64,000 nt of DNA from JBNGOQ01 sp050589645 (GCF_050589645.1 NZ_JBNGOQ010000001.1:1271184-1335183); one strand, 5' to 3'; shown: positions 26,566 to 35,020, numbered from the stretch's first letter. The notes: generated by a model from the sequence alone, not told the origin. Made by a program: numbers and translations.

Positions 26566-26604
26566 CAAAAATCCGGAGGTTTTTCCTTCGGATTTTTATT
26601 TTTG
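26566..26604 (+). terminator. Terminator overlapping a putative promoter
   Basis: AAAATCCG (about 26567-26575) pairs with CGGATTTT (26589-26596), followed by a T-rich run. The same T-rich end contains TATTTTTG at 26597-26604, fitting the -7 box TAnnTTTG for the rhodanese gene at 26625. No convincing upstream TTG element was seen. Confidence 0.55.
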
Positions 26605-26624
26605 TAGCTCTAAAAGATTAAAAA

Positions 26625-26936
26625 ATGGCAGATTTATCTCAAGAAGAATGGGCAGAACAACTACAACAGGATGACAACGCCTTTATACTGGATGTGCGCA
26701 CCCCGGAAGAAGTGGAGGACGGCTATATTCCGAACGCTACCAATATCGATATTTATTTGGGGCAGGAATTTTTGGATGAATTGGAAAAATTGGACAAGAG
26801 CAAAAATTACTACGTATATTGTAGATCGGGCAATCGCAGCGGACAAGCGTGTGCCCTAATGGAAAATGCTGGTTTCGCCAACGCCTATAATCTCGAAGGT
26901 GGTTTTATGGAGTGGGAAGGCGAAGTCACGGAATAA
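26625..26936 (+). CDS. Rhodanese-like domain protein
   Basis: A 103-residue single-domain rhodanese. The active-site loop is CRSGNRS with Cys66 as the persulfide-forming residue, preceded by YYVY; the N-terminal FILDVRTPEEVEDGYIPNA is typical. Family knowledge: stand-alone rhodaneses such as GlpE or PspE move sulfane sulfur to acceptors such as thioredoxin or cyanide. No signal peptide, so cytoplasmic. A hairpin terminator follows at 26958. Confidence 0.92.
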   Translation: MADLSQEEWAEQLQQDDNAFILDVRTPEEVEDGYIPNATNIDIYLGQEFLDELEKLDKSKNYYVYCRSGNRSGQACALMENAGFANAYNLEGGFMEWEGEVTE

Positions 26937-26956
26937 AATTAATGCTCCCGTAATCC

Positions 26957-26980
26957 TCCCGCCAAGGCGGGATTTTTTAT
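26957..26980 (+). terminator. Rho-independent terminator after the rhodanese gene
   Basis: CCCGCC-AA-GGCGGG (26958-26971) followed by ATTTTTTAT. Confidence 0.75.
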
Positions 26981-26989
26981 TTGAGGTAC

Positions 26990-28273
26990 ATGCGGGAAGA
27001 ACTGCTTCATTTTATCTGGAAATACAAAAGGCTTCAGTTGGAAACATTGACCACCTCGGGCAAGGAGGCGGTTTCCATAGTGGATGTTGGTACCTACAAT
27101 ACCCTTTCGGGCCCCGATTTTTCGAACGCCAAAATCAATATCGACGGACAGCTCTGGGCCGGCAATGTGGAAATCCATGTAAAGTCCTCCGATTGGTACG
27201 CTCACCATCACGAATCGGACCCCCAATACAACAACGTAATTCTCCACGTGGTCTGGGAGGACGATGCCCAAGTGTTTCGCGCAAACCAGACAGTGGTGCC
27301 TACGCTGGAACTTCAACACTACGTTTACCCCGAGGTGCTGGCCGCCTACAGGAAACTCTTTGACCAGCGAGATAGATCGTTCATTAACTGCGAAAAAGAT
27401 CTAAGGCATACCGACGCCCTACTGCTGCAAAACTGGTTGGAGCGTCTTTTTTTTGAACGCTTGGAACAAAAATCGGGTTTGATCATGGAATTGTTGGCCC
27501 ACTCCAAAAACGACTGGGAGAGCGTCCTGTTTATGCTTTTGCTAAAGAATATGGGATCCAAGATCAATGGCGATTCCTTTTTGAGTATCGGTCGGGCACT
27601 ACATTTCCCCTTGGTCCGTAAAATGCACGATGAGGTGTTTAAGTTGGAAAGTGTGCTGTTCGGCCTAGCCGGTTTTTTGGAGGATGACAGGATTGTGGAT
27701 GCCTATTATTTAGAACTGCGCAAGGAATACCGCTATCTGGCGCATAAATACGACTTGGAACACTTGGGCGTACAACGCCCGGAGTTTTTTAAACTACGCC
27801 CTTCCAATTTCCCGACCGTACGACTGTCGCAACTGGCCTGTCTGTACGGGACCCATCAAAACTTGTTCAGCAAGGTGATCAAGGCAACCTCCTTGGAAGA
27901 GATTTACAGTGTTTTCACTATTTCGGCCACGACTTACTGGGATACCCATTTTAGCTTTGGCAAGCCTACAAAGCGGCATAAAAAAAAGCTTTCCAGGAAA
28001 TTCATTGATCTCCTGGTCATCAATACCCTGCTGCCCTTAAAGTTTTGTCATGCCCGTCACACTGCAACAGACTGCCACGAAGAGCTTATTCGCATGATAT
28101 CCCATCTGAAGCCTGAGGAGAACCGGATTATAACCAATTTTAAAGCCCTGGGCGTTGTTGGGCAAAATGCCATGGAAAGTCAGTCCCTCATACAGTTGTA
28201 CAATACCTATTGTTCCAAGAACAAATGTTTGCAATGCGCCGTTGGAGCTAGTTTATTACGTAAAAAAGTTTAA
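26990..28273 (+). CDS. DUF2851 family protein
   Basis: A 427-residue protein of the DUF2851 family, which is found nearly only in Bacteroidota and has no assigned function. Recognisable pieces: the N-terminal MREELLHFIWKYKRL, SGPDFSNAKI, WAGNVEIHVKSSDWY with the following HHH-DP stretch, and a C-terminal four-cysteine-like end (YCSKNKCLQC). The histidines and acidic residues of the N-terminal half and the cysteine cluster at the C-terminus could bind a metal and recall nuclease-type folds; this is speculation. I use the ATG at 26990 (an in-frame TTG lies 9 bases upstream). Cytoplasmic. Followed by a PspC-domain gene. Confidence 0.85.
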   Translation: MREELLHFIWKYKRLQLETLTTSGKEAVSIVDVGTYNTLSGPDFSNAKINIDGQLWAGNVEIHVKSSDWYAHHHESDPQYNNVILHVVWEDDAQVFRANQTVVPTLELQHYVYPEVLAAYRKLFDQRDRSFINCEKDLRHTDALLLQNWLERLFFERLEQKSGLIMELLAHSKNDWESVLFMLLLKNMGSKINGDSFLSIGRALHFPLVRKMHDEVFKLESVLFGLAGFLEDDRIVDAYYLELRKEYRYLAHKYDLEHLGVQRPEFFKLRPSNFPTVRLSQLACLYGTHQNLFSKVIKATSLEEIYSVFTISATTYWDTHFSFGKPTKRHKKKLSRKFIDLLVINTLLPLKFCHARHTATDCHEELIRMISHLKPEENRIITNFKALGVVGQNAMESQSLIQLYNTYCSKNKCLQCAVGASLLRKKV

Positions 28274-28282
28274 TTTTAGGCA

Positions 28283-28510
28283 ATGGATTTCTTCTACAAA
28301 ATACTGTACTACTTTCAAAAAAGGGGCTTTGAGGTCTGTAGGCGCATCGCCGAACGTTTGGGTATCCGGACCAGAGTGGTAAGGACTTCTTTTATTTACC
28401 TCACCTTTGTTACCCTGGGCTTTGGTTTTGCCCTATATCTGTTTCTGGCTTTTTGGCTGGGCATCAAAGATTTGATCCATACCAAACGAACTTCTGTTTT
28501 TGACCTCTGA
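28283..28510 (+). CDS. Small PspC-domain membrane protein
   Basis: A 75-residue protein with an amphipathic N-terminus and one strong membrane helix (about residues 36-62). The arrangement VCRRIAERLGIRTRVVR before the helix resembles the PspC domain, which in enteric bacteria belongs to the envelope stress response. No other psp genes are nearby. It sits 9 bases behind the DUF2851 gene and 2 bases before the K+ channel gene, so the three appear co-transcribed. Confidence 0.7.
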   Translation: MDFFYKILYYFQKRGFEVCRRIAERLGIRTRVVRTSFIYLTFVTLGFGFALYLFLAFWLGIKDLIHTKRTSVFDL

Positions 28511-28512
28511 AT

Positions 28513-29520
28513 ATGCTGAAACTCCTACGCTCTAAAATAAGTCTGGCCTTGCTCCTCATTGTGTTTGTAGTGTTGTCAGGGATTCTGGGGTATCGTTATC
28601 TTTTTGATTTTACCTGGTTGGACGCCAGTTATATGACCATCATTACCGTGACGACCGTAGGCTTTACGGAGGTGGGTCCCATGGACCACAATGCAAAGAT
28701 TTTTACCGTAATTTTAATCGTTACCAGCGTATTCATATTTGCTTATGCCCTTTCGGTGATTACGGAATATATCCTCGGGAGGAATTCGTTACAACTTTTA
28801 AAGAAGAAGAAAGTGAAAAAAAAGATCAACAGTTTATCGGACCATGTGATTGTATGTGGATTTGGGCGTAACGGCAATCAGGCAGCGGAGCGGTTAAGGG
28901 CGTATAAAAAACCATTCGTCGTCATAGAAAGGGACAAGGAAGTACTTGAAAAGTTCGAGGACGACGTGCTTTTTGTGGAAGGGGATGCCAACGAAGATGA
29001 GGTGTTGATGGCCGCAGGCATTGAACGTGCACAATACCTGATTACCGCTTTGCCGGATGATGCCACCAATCTTTTTGTAGTACTCTCTTCCAAACAACTC
29101 AATAAGGATCTGTTCGTCATCAGCAGGGCCTCGCAAGTGACCTCCCAAAAAAAATTACTGTTGGCAGGTGCCGATAAGGTAATTATGCCCGATAAGATCG
29201 GAGGAGATCATATGGCCTCCTTGGTGGTCATGCCGGATTTGATCACCTTTATGGACAAATTATCCGTAGAGGGCGAACATACCACCAATTTGGAAGAAGT
29301 CCCCATAGAGGATTTTGCCGATCAAGTGGAATGCAACTCCCTTCGCGATCTGGACCTGAGAAAAAAGACAGGCTGTACTATCATTGGATACATAGCTCCC
29401 GATGGTACCTACATCATTAACCCCGAGGCAGATTTGGAATTACAGCCCAAGAGTAAGGTTATTGTCTTGGGAAGGCCGGAGCAGATTAAAAAGTTGAACG
29501 AAATGTTCCATATCCGCTGA
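28513..29520 (+). CDS. Two-helix potassium channel with RCK (TrkA) domain
   Basis: A 335-residue protein: membrane helix about 8-28, pore loop with the filter TTVGFTEVGP (47-56), second helix about 64-86, then a cytoplasmic RCK/TrkA-N Rossmann domain (VIVCGFGRNGNQ, 112-123) and a TrkA-C domain at about 250-335. Family knowledge: MthK-like channels open on ligand binding to an RCK ring. The filter reads TVGFTE, not the classical TVGYGD, so ion selectivity is not certain. Transcribed with the preceding PspC gene. Confidence 0.88.
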   Translation: MLKLLRSKISLALLLIVFVVLSGILGYRYLFDFTWLDASYMTIITVTTVGFTEVGPMDHNAKIFTVILIVTSVFIFAYALSVITEYILGRNSLQLLKKKKVKKKINSLSDHVIVCGFGRNGNQAAERLRAYKKPFVVIERDKEVLEKFEDDVLFVEGDANEDEVLMAAGIERAQYLITALPDDATNLFVVLSSKQLNKDLFVISRASQVTSQKKLLLAGADKVIMPDKIGGDHMASLVVMPDLITFMDKLSVEGEHTTNLEEVPIEDFADQVECNSLRDLDLRKKTGCTIIGYIAPDGTYIINPEADLELQPKSKVIVLGRPEQIKKLNEMFHIR

Positions 29521-29611
29521 TTACATTTAAAGCACATTATTTGATTGGATTGAATATTTTTTGGATATTGCCGCCTTTACAGACTAATAAAATAACCATA
29601 AAACAGCAATT

Positions 29612-31225
29612 ATGAAGTATAGACTTCTCTCAATGATTACCTTTCTCTTTCCCTTTTTATCCTTTGCCCAAGAGTCTTCGGATTTGGGCTTGGACGAACG
29701 GATCAATGCCTGGTTCGAACCTATTACAGCGGTATGGGAGAGCATCGTTTTTTGGCAAGTTCCCGGAACCGGTGTTCCTTTGGTGGTGATCGTACTAGTA
29801 CTTGGCGCTACCTTTTTCACCCTGTACTTTGGGTTTATCAACATCCGAAGGTTTCCGTTGGCCATCAATGTGGTGCGTGGGAAATATGATGATGTGGAAG
29901 GAGCAGAAGGTCATGGGGTAGAGAAGGCCGAGGTAAATATTGTTGATGGGGATTTACCAGATACCATCAGGGATGAAAGTGAAGAGGGGGAAGTAAGCCA
30001 CTTTCAAGCCTTGGCTACGGCTGTTTCGGGTACGGTAGGTCTTGGAAACATTGCCGGTGTGGCCTTGGCAATCGCTATTGGGGGGCCAGGGGCTACCTTT
30101 TGGATGATCGTATGCGGCCTGTTGAGCATGTCCACCAAATTTGTGGAATGTACCCTAGGGGTAAAGTACCGGGATATAGATGAAAACGGAACGGTATATG
30201 GAGGGCCTATGTACTATCTTTCCAGAGGATTAAAGGCGAGGGGTTACACCGGACTTGGAAAGGCACTGGCAGTAATTTTTGCCATACTTTGTGTTGGAGC
30301 TTCATTTGGGGGCGGTAATGCGGTACAGTCCAATCAGGCAGCGGAACAACTGGCCGCCATGATGGGGCTGCAGGGAGGTTCCACAGGATTTATAATAGGT
30401 CTGGTACTGGCGGTAGTGGTCGGAATAGTAATTATCGGTGGCATTAAGCGAATCGCCTCGGTAACGGAAAAAATAGTGCCGTTTATGGCAATAATCTATG
30501 CCATTGCATGTTTGGTGGTCATTTTTGCAAACTACTCCTATATTGATGACGCTTTTGGGTTGATTTTTAAAGGCGCTTTTACTCCCGAAGCAGGTTTGGG
30601 AGGTTTGTTCGGAGTTTTGATCGTTGGTTTTAGGCGAGCGGTCTTCTCCAACGAGGCAGGAGCCGGATCGGCAGCAATTGCACACTCGGCCGTTAAGACG
30701 AAGTACCCGGCCAGTGAGGGCATTGTAGCGCTTTTGGAACCGTTCATTGATACCGTGGTTATTTGTACCATGACCGCTTTGGTAATTATCTTCTTCAATA
30801 GTGGTGGTGTCTTTGAATATGGCGGTGATGGCGCTGGTAGTGTAATCGTGGATGGAGTTTCCATGGGCGGTGTTAACCTAACATCCATGGCCTTTCAATC
30901 CGTAATCCCGTGGTTTCCATATGTCTTAACCTTGGCCGTAGTCCTCTTTGCGATTTCTACCATGATATCTTGGTCTTATTATGGTCTTCAGTCCTGGAAA
31001 TACCTGTTTGGGAGAGGCAAAACAGCAGATATGTGTTATAAGCTTTTATTCGTTGCTTTTATTATCATTGGGGCATCTGCATCCATGGGAGCGGTTTTCG
31101 CGTTCTCAGACGCTATGATATTGGCTTTGGTATTTCCGAACATGATCGGATTGATTATCCTGTTCCCAAGGGTGAAGGAGGAATTGAATAAGTATTTGGA
31201 CGCCGTTAAGGCACTAAAAAAATAA
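29612..31225 (+). CDS. Alanine/glycine:cation symporter (AGCS family)
   Basis: A 537-residue membrane protein of the AGCS family, which imports alanine or glycine with Na+ (or H+). The family motif region AVSGTVGLGNIAGVALAI, the SMSTKFVECTLGVKYR block, the FSNEAGAGSAAIAHS motif and about eleven hydrophobic helices are visible. The N-terminus looks like a cleavable signal (ending SFAQ), which is usual for the Bacteroidota members. A charged insert (about residues 88-130) between helices 1 and 2 is unusually acidic. It has its own upstream region of 91 bases, in which I see no clear promoter match. Confidence 0.9.
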   Translation: MKYRLLSMITFLFPFLSFAQESSDLGLDERINAWFEPITAVWESIVFWQVPGTGVPLVVIVLVLGATFFTLYFGFINIRRFPLAINVVRGKYDDVEGAEGHGVEKAEVNIVDGDLPDTIRDESEEGEVSHFQALATAVSGTVGLGNIAGVALAIAIGGPGATFWMIVCGLLSMSTKFVECTLGVKYRDIDENGTVYGGPMYYLSRGLKARGYTGLGKALAVIFAILCVGASFGGGNAVQSNQAAEQLAAMMGLQGGSTGFIIGLVLAVVVGIVIIGGIKRIASVTEKIVPFMAIIYAIACLVVIFANYSYIDDAFGLIFKGAFTPEAGLGGLFGVLIVGFRRAVFSNEAGAGSAAIAHSAVKTKYPASEGIVALLEPFIDTVVICTMTALVIIFFNSGGVFEYGGDGAGSVIVDGVSMGGVNLTSMAFQSVIPWFPYVLTLAVVLFAISTMISWSYYGLQSWKYLFGRGKTADMCYKLLFVAFIIIGASASMGAVFAFSDAMILALVFPNMIGLIILFPRVKEELNKYLDAVKALKK

Positions 31226-31231
31226 ATACCC

Positions 31232-32080
31232 TTGAAAAATTTAAGATCCCACTTCAAATTCAACAAAAGAGAAAGAAGTGGGATTTTCTTTTTGCTCTTG
31301 CTCATCGTTGTCCTTCAATGCGTGCATTTCTATATAAAAATGGCCGCTCCGGATACGGCTAAAAGTACTGTTGTGATAGACGCTGACGTACAACGCCATA
31401 TGGACCTGCTCAAGGAACAGGAGCCAAAGCTGAATGAGTCGCGTATCTTTCCCTTCAATCCAAATTTTATCTCGGACTATAAGGGATATAGCTTGGGAAT
31501 GTCTGCCGTGGAAATGGATAGGTTGCTTGCATTTAGGAAAGCGGGCCATTATGTGAACGCTCCAAAGGAGTTTCAAAGGGTAACAGGAATCTCCGACTCG
31601 CTATTGAACAAGATTTCCCCGTATTTCACGTTTCCCGCCCAGGCAAAGCGGGCGTACAGTTCCCCAAGGCAAAACGGGTACATCATCCGGGATTTAAACG
31701 AGGTCGGTGCCACTGAACTTAAAGTAGTACGAGGCATAGGGGACAAGCTTTCACTACGGATCGTAAAATTCAGGGAAAGCTTGGGCGGTTTTATGATAGA
31801 CGAACAACTTTATGATGTATATGGATTGCAGCCTGAGGTGGTAGAGGAGACCTTGAAAAGATTTAAGGTAATCCATAGGCCTACCATAAAGAAAATCAAT
31901 ATCAACCTGGCTTCCGTGCAGGAAATAGCGCAGTTGACGTATATAGATTATAGCACCGCCAGAAAGATCATAGCTTACCGTGAGCTGGTCGGAAGTATCC
32001 GTTCTTTTGACGAATTAACGAAAATTGAAGATTTTCCATCCGACAAGATTGATAGAATTAAATTATATTTGGCCCTATAA
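31232..32080 (+). CDS. ComEA-like helix-hairpin-helix protein
   Basis: A 282-residue protein with an N-terminal membrane anchor (about residues 13-32) and repeated helix-hairpin-helix units, for example LNEVGATELKVVRGIGDKL and INLASVQEIAQLTYI. Family knowledge: ComEA-type proteins bind DNA at the cell surface or in the periplasm during natural transformation; many Bacteroidota proteins of this shape have not been tested. The start is a TTG 6 bases after the symporter stop; no ATG occurs before the anchor, and the MKNLRSHFKFNKRERSG start is typical of this group. Confidence 0.8.
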   Translation: MKNLRSHFKFNKRERSGIFFLLLLIVVLQCVHFYIKMAAPDTAKSTVVIDADVQRHMDLLKEQEPKLNESRIFPFNPNFISDYKGYSLGMSAVEMDRLLAFRKAGHYVNAPKEFQRVTGISDSLLNKISPYFTFPAQAKRAYSSPRQNGYIIRDLNEVGATELKVVRGIGDKLSLRIVKFRESLGGFMIDEQLYDVYGLQPEVVEETLKRFKVIHRPTIKKININLASVQEIAQLTYIDYSTARKIIAYRELVGSIRSFDELTKIEDFPSDKIDRIKLYLAL

Positions 32081-32105
32081 AAGTGCTATGATGATTACAG
32101 ATACC

Positions 32106-33254
32106 ATGTCTACCTTAAGTTTTGATTATTCGGATACCCAACAGATGGTCGCTGATTCTGCCAAGGAATTTGCTGAACAATATATACGGCCCTATGTTAT
32201 GGAATGGGACGAAGCCCAAACTTTTCCCTTAGCGTTGTTTAAGAAGGCGGGTGAAATGGGGTTTATGGGTGTTTTTGTCCCAGAATCCCTTGGAGGTTCT
32301 GGATTGGGATACCATGAATATGTTGCCATAATTGAGGAGATTTCCAAAGTAGATCCCGCAATTGGCCTGTCCGTGGCAGCACATAATTCCCTGTGCACAA
32401 ATCATATTTTGTCCTTTGGCAACGAAGAGCAAAAACAAAAATGGATTCCCAAATTGGCCACTGCGGAGTGGATCGGTGCTTGGGGACTCACCGAACACAA
32501 TACAGGTTCGGATGCGGGCGGAATGTCTACTACAGCGGTAAAGGACGGTGATTTTTGGGTGGTCAACGGCGCAAAGAATTTTATTACACATGGCAAAAGC
32601 GGAGATATCGCGGTGGTAATCGCCAGGACCGGCGAAAAGGGCAATAGCCGGGGGATGACCGCATTTGCTGTGGAAAGGGGTACCCCAGGGTTCACTAGTG
32701 GTAAAAAGGAGGACAAGTTGGGAATGCGGGCTAGTGAGACCGCCGAACTGGTCTTTGATAACTGCAGCATTCCCGATGCAAACCGTCTCGGTGAAATCGG
32801 TGACGGCTTTGTCCAATCCATGAAGGTATTGGACGGTGGAAGGATCTCTATCGGTGCACTGTCCTTGGGAATAGCAAAAGGTGCTTATGAAGCGGCTTTA
32901 AAGTACTCCAAGGAAAGGATTCAGTTTGGAAAACCCATAAGCCAATTTCAGGGCATTTCTTTTAAACTTGCAGAAATGGCAACCGAAATCGAAGCTTCGG
33001 AATTGCTATTACACAAAGCGGCCTTCTTAAAAAATGAAGGGCGGGAGATGACCAAATTAAGCGCAATGGCCAAAATGTATGCTTCCGAGGTCTGTGTGAG
33101 GGCTGCCAATGAGGCCGTGCAAATACACGGTGGCTATGGATATACCAAGGACTTCCCTGTCGAAAAATTTTATAGGGATGCCAAGCTTTGTACCATCGGT
33201 GAAGGAACCACGGAAATACAAAAGGTGGTCATAGCCAAGAATATTTTAAAATAA
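32106..33254 (+). CDS. Acyl-CoA dehydrogenase
   Basis: A 382-residue flavoenzyme that oxidises an acyl-CoA to the enoyl-CoA. Visible: WGLTEHNTGSDAGGM and LGMRASET for flavin/substrate contacts, and near the C-terminus VQIHGGYGYTKDFPVEKFYRD followed at a distance by IGEGTTEI, in which the Glu of EGT is the expected catalytic base. Short- or medium-chain type by length. I start at the ATG at 32106 (MSTLSFDY); ATGs at 32088 and 32091 are possible and would add six or five residues. It is 25 bases behind the ComEA-like gene. Confidence 0.92.
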   Translation: MSTLSFDYSDTQQMVADSAKEFAEQYIRPYVMEWDEAQTFPLALFKKAGEMGFMGVFVPESLGGSGLGYHEYVAIIEEISKVDPAIGLSVAAHNSLCTNHILSFGNEEQKQKWIPKLATAEWIGAWGLTEHNTGSDAGGMSTTAVKDGDFWVVNGAKNFITHGKSGDIAVVIARTGEKGNSRGMTAFAVERGTPGFTSGKKEDKLGMRASETAELVFDNCSIPDANRLGEIGDGFVQSMKVLDGGRISIGALSLGIAKGAYEAALKYSKERIQFGKPISQFQGISFKLAEMATEIEASELLLHKAAFLKNEGREMTKLSAMAKMYASEVCVRAANEAVQIHGGYGYTKDFPVEKFYRDAKLCTIGEGTTEIQKVVIAKNILK

Positions 33255-33280
33255 TTTATCCGGAATTCATTTATTAGATT

Positions 33281-33288
33281 TATATTTG
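33281..33288 (+). promoter_or_regulatory. Putative -7 promoter box of rpsU
   Basis: TATATTTG fits TAnnTTTG exactly. No strong TTG was seen at the expected distance upstream. Start would be near 33294. Confidence 0.55.
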
Positions 33289-33306
33289 CACTCCAAAATC
33301 ATAAAG

Positions 33307-33317
33307 AAAGGAGGTTG
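33307..33317 (+). promoter_or_regulatory. Strong Shine-Dalgarno sequence of rpsU
   Basis: AAAGGAGGTTG, with GGAGG ending 9 bases before the ATG of rpsU. Other genes in this window show no comparable site, in line with the general lack of Shine-Dalgarno use in Flavobacteriia. Confidence 0.85.
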
Positions 33318-33323
33318 TAGCCA

Positions 33324-33518
33324 ATGTTAATAATACCAGTAAAAGAAGGAGAAAACATCGATAGGGCTTTAAAGCGTTTTAAACGTAAGTTCGACAGAAC
33401 GGGTACCATGCGTCAGTTGAGAAAACGTCAGCAATTCACAAAACCTTCTGTAGAAAGAAGAGCCCAAATACAAAAAGCCCAGTATATCCAAGGCTTAAGG
33501 GACCAAGAGGAAATCTAA
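33324..33518 (+). CDS. rpsU: 30S ribosomal protein S21
   Basis: A 64-residue basic protein of the bS21 family, with the family core VKEGENIDRALKRFKRKFD and the following RQLRKRQQFTKPS. In Bacteroidota ribosomes bS21, with bS18 and bS6, hides the anti-Shine-Dalgarno end of 16S rRNA; a tyrosine of bS21 near residue 54 has been linked to this, and this protein has Tyr54. The gene has its own promoter box, a strong Shine-Dalgarno sequence and a terminator (33544-33581), so it is a single-gene unit. Confidence 0.95.
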   Translation: MLIIPVKEGENIDRALKRFKRKFDRTGTMRQLRKRQQFTKPSVERRAQIQKAQYIQGLRDQEEI

Positions 33519-33543
33519 CCCTTTATCGTATACAAGGTATAAG

Positions 33544-33581
33544 TCTCACTTCCGAACTTCTCGGAAGTGGGATTCTTTTTT
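33544..33581 (+). terminator. Terminator of rpsU
   Basis: CTCACTTCCG (33545-33554) pairs with CGGAAGTGGG (33562-33571, one G-T pair), followed by ATTCTTTTTT. Confidence 0.8.
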
Positions 33582-33607
33582 GTTGCACAAAGTGGTAACT
33601 TTGTTCC

Positions 33608-34498
33608 ATGGCCTTGCGTTCCTTTATCTCATACATATCCCTGGAAAAAAACTACTCCGCGCATACCGTTAAAGCGTATGAAAGGGATATCCAGGAGTTT
33701 GTTGTTTTTTGTGCCCAGGAATTCGAGGTTGATGAAATAGACGATGTAGCCTATACCCTCATACGGAGCTGGATCGTGCACCTGGTAGACCAAAAGTGCT
33801 CCAACAGGACCATAAATCGGAAAATTGCTTCTTTAAAGGCCTACTATAAGTTTGTGTTGCGCATAGGGAAAATCAAGGTAAATCCGCTGGCCAAGCACAA
33901 GGCCTTGAAAACCCCAAAAAAGATCGAGGTACCCTTTTCCGAGGCCGAAATGGAGGAGGTGCTCTTGCAGATGCCCTTTGAAGGCGATTTTGAAGGCGTA
34001 AGGGATAAACTGATTATTGAACTTTTGTACACTACGGGTATTCGAAGGTCCGAATTGATCAATCTAAAGCTTCGGGCTCTAGACCGTCCTGGAAAAACCC
34101 TGAAGGTGCTTGGTAAACGGAACAAAGAGCGTATTGTACCCCTCTTACCATCGACCATAGCGCTGTTCGAGCTCTTTTTTGGACAGCGAAATGCCCTTGC
34201 CCAAATCACGGATACCGAGTACATTTTTTTGTCCCGGTCGGGCAACAAAATGTATGAAACTCTTGTTTATAGAATAATAAATAGGTATTTTAGTAAGGTC
34301 TCCACCAAGGTAAAAAAGAGTCCTCATATTTTAAGGCACACGTTTGCGACTCACTTACTAAACAAAGGGGCAGACCTTAATTCCGTCAAGGAGTTATTGG
34401 GACATTCAAGTTTGGCATCCACGCAGGTATATACGCATAATAGCATTGCCGAACTCAAAAAAGTACATTTATCGGCTCATCCCAGAAGCAAAGAATAG
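33608..34498 (+). CDS. xerC: Xer-type tyrosine recombinase
   Basis: A 296-residue integrase with the SAM-like N-terminal domain (about 1-90) and catalytic domain (about 105-290). The full active site is visible: Arg146 (TGIRRSE), Lys170, His240 and Arg243 (HILRH), His266 (LLGHSS) and the nucleophile Tyr275. Family knowledge: XerC/XerD resolve chromosome dimers at dif. The position between rpsU and raiA is the usual chromosomal one in flavobacteria, so this is a housekeeping enzyme and not a mobile-element integrase. XerC versus XerD is assigned only by length and context. Confidence 0.88.
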   Translation: MALRSFISYISLEKNYSAHTVKAYERDIQEFVVFCAQEFEVDEIDDVAYTLIRSWIVHLVDQKCSNRTINRKIASLKAYYKFVLRIGKIKVNPLAKHKALKTPKKIEVPFSEAEMEEVLLQMPFEGDFEGVRDKLIIELLYTTGIRRSELINLKLRALDRPGKTLKVLGKRNKERIVPLLPSTIALFELFFGQRNALAQITDTEYIFLSRSGNKMYETLVYRIINRYFSKVSTKVKKSPHILRHTFATHLLNKGADLNSVKELLGHSSLASTQVYTHNSIAELKKVHLSAHPRSKE

Positions 34499-34541
34499 TA
34501 CTTCATTCTTTTACAATGTTTAATATAAAAAATTTCATTCT

Positions 34542-34844
34542 ATGAAAGTAAATGCACAATCCGTGAATTTCAACGCAGATGGAAAGCTTATTGATTTCAT
34601 CCAAAACAGATTAAACAAACTGGAACTTTTTTATGATCGTGTAATAAGTTCGGATGTATATTTGAAAGTAGAAAATACCAGCTCAAAAGTAAATAAGATC
34701 GTAGAGATAAAAGTGAATGTGCCTAAGGACAAATTTATTGTAAAGAAACAATGCAAATCTTTTGAAGAAGGGGTTGATGCAGCTTGCAGTTCCCTGGAAA
34801 GAAGCCTTAAAAAAAGAAAGCAAAAACTAAGGCTTCAAGCCTGA
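34542..34844 (+). CDS. raiA: Ribosome hibernation/translation inhibitor factor (RaiA/HPF, short form)
   Basis: A 100-residue protein of the RaiA/HPF family, with the beta-alpha-beta-beta-beta-alpha pattern: VNFNADGKLIDFIQNRLNKL, the strands SSDVYLKVENT and KIVEIKVNVPK, and the C-terminal helix with KSFEEGVDAA and a basic tail. Family knowledge: it binds the decoding centre of the 30S subunit when growth slows. The C-terminal dimerisation domain of long HPF is absent. Lies 43 bases behind xerC. Confidence 0.9.
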   Translation: MKVNAQSVNFNADGKLIDFIQNRLNKLELFYDRVISSDVYLKVENTSSKVNKIVEIKVNVPKDKFIVKKQCKSFEEGVDAACSSLERSLKKRKQKLRLQA

Positions 34845-34865
34845 TTAAAATTTTCGAAAAATTGT

Positions 34866-34895
34866 TTTGAATAAAAAAAATATTATCTACATTTG
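34866..34895 (+). promoter_or_regulatory. Promoter of the tRNA-tuf operon
   Basis: TTTG (34866-34869), 18 bases, then TACATTTG (34888-34895): a very good Bacteroidota promoter. Transcription should begin near 34901, about 46 bases before tRNA-Thr. Confidence 0.8.
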
Positions 34896-34896
34896 C

Positions 34897-34923
34897 AGTC
34901 CGTTAGAAATAGCGGACTTTTTT
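34897..34923 (+). terminator. Hairpin with T-run just behind the tRNA promoter
   Basis: AGTCCG (34897-34902) pairs with CGGACT (about 34912-34918, loop TTAGAAATAG), followed by TTTTTTA. It may end raiA transcription, or act in the new transcript, since the promoter lies directly upstream. Confidence 0.6.
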
Positions 34924-34946
34924 ATGCGTAAAAGGCTTTAAAAAAA

Positions 34947-35020
34947 GCCGATGTAGCTCAGCTGGCTAGAGCAGCTGATTTGTAATCAGCAGGTCGTGGG
35001 TTCGAGTCCCTCCATCGGCT
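34947..35020 (+). tRNA. tRNA-Thr (anticodon TGT)
   Basis: A 74-base cloverleaf: acceptor GCCGATG/CATCGGC, anticodon loop ATTTGTAAT within CTGATTTGTAATCAG, T-loop GGTTCGAGTCC. No CCA end is encoded. First of four tRNAs before tuf. Confidence 0.95.

Noticed and set aside
26866..27363. A 165-codon frame overlapping the rhodanese end and the DUF2851 start
   Set aside because: It is out of frame with two well-supported genes and crosses a terminator hairpin.
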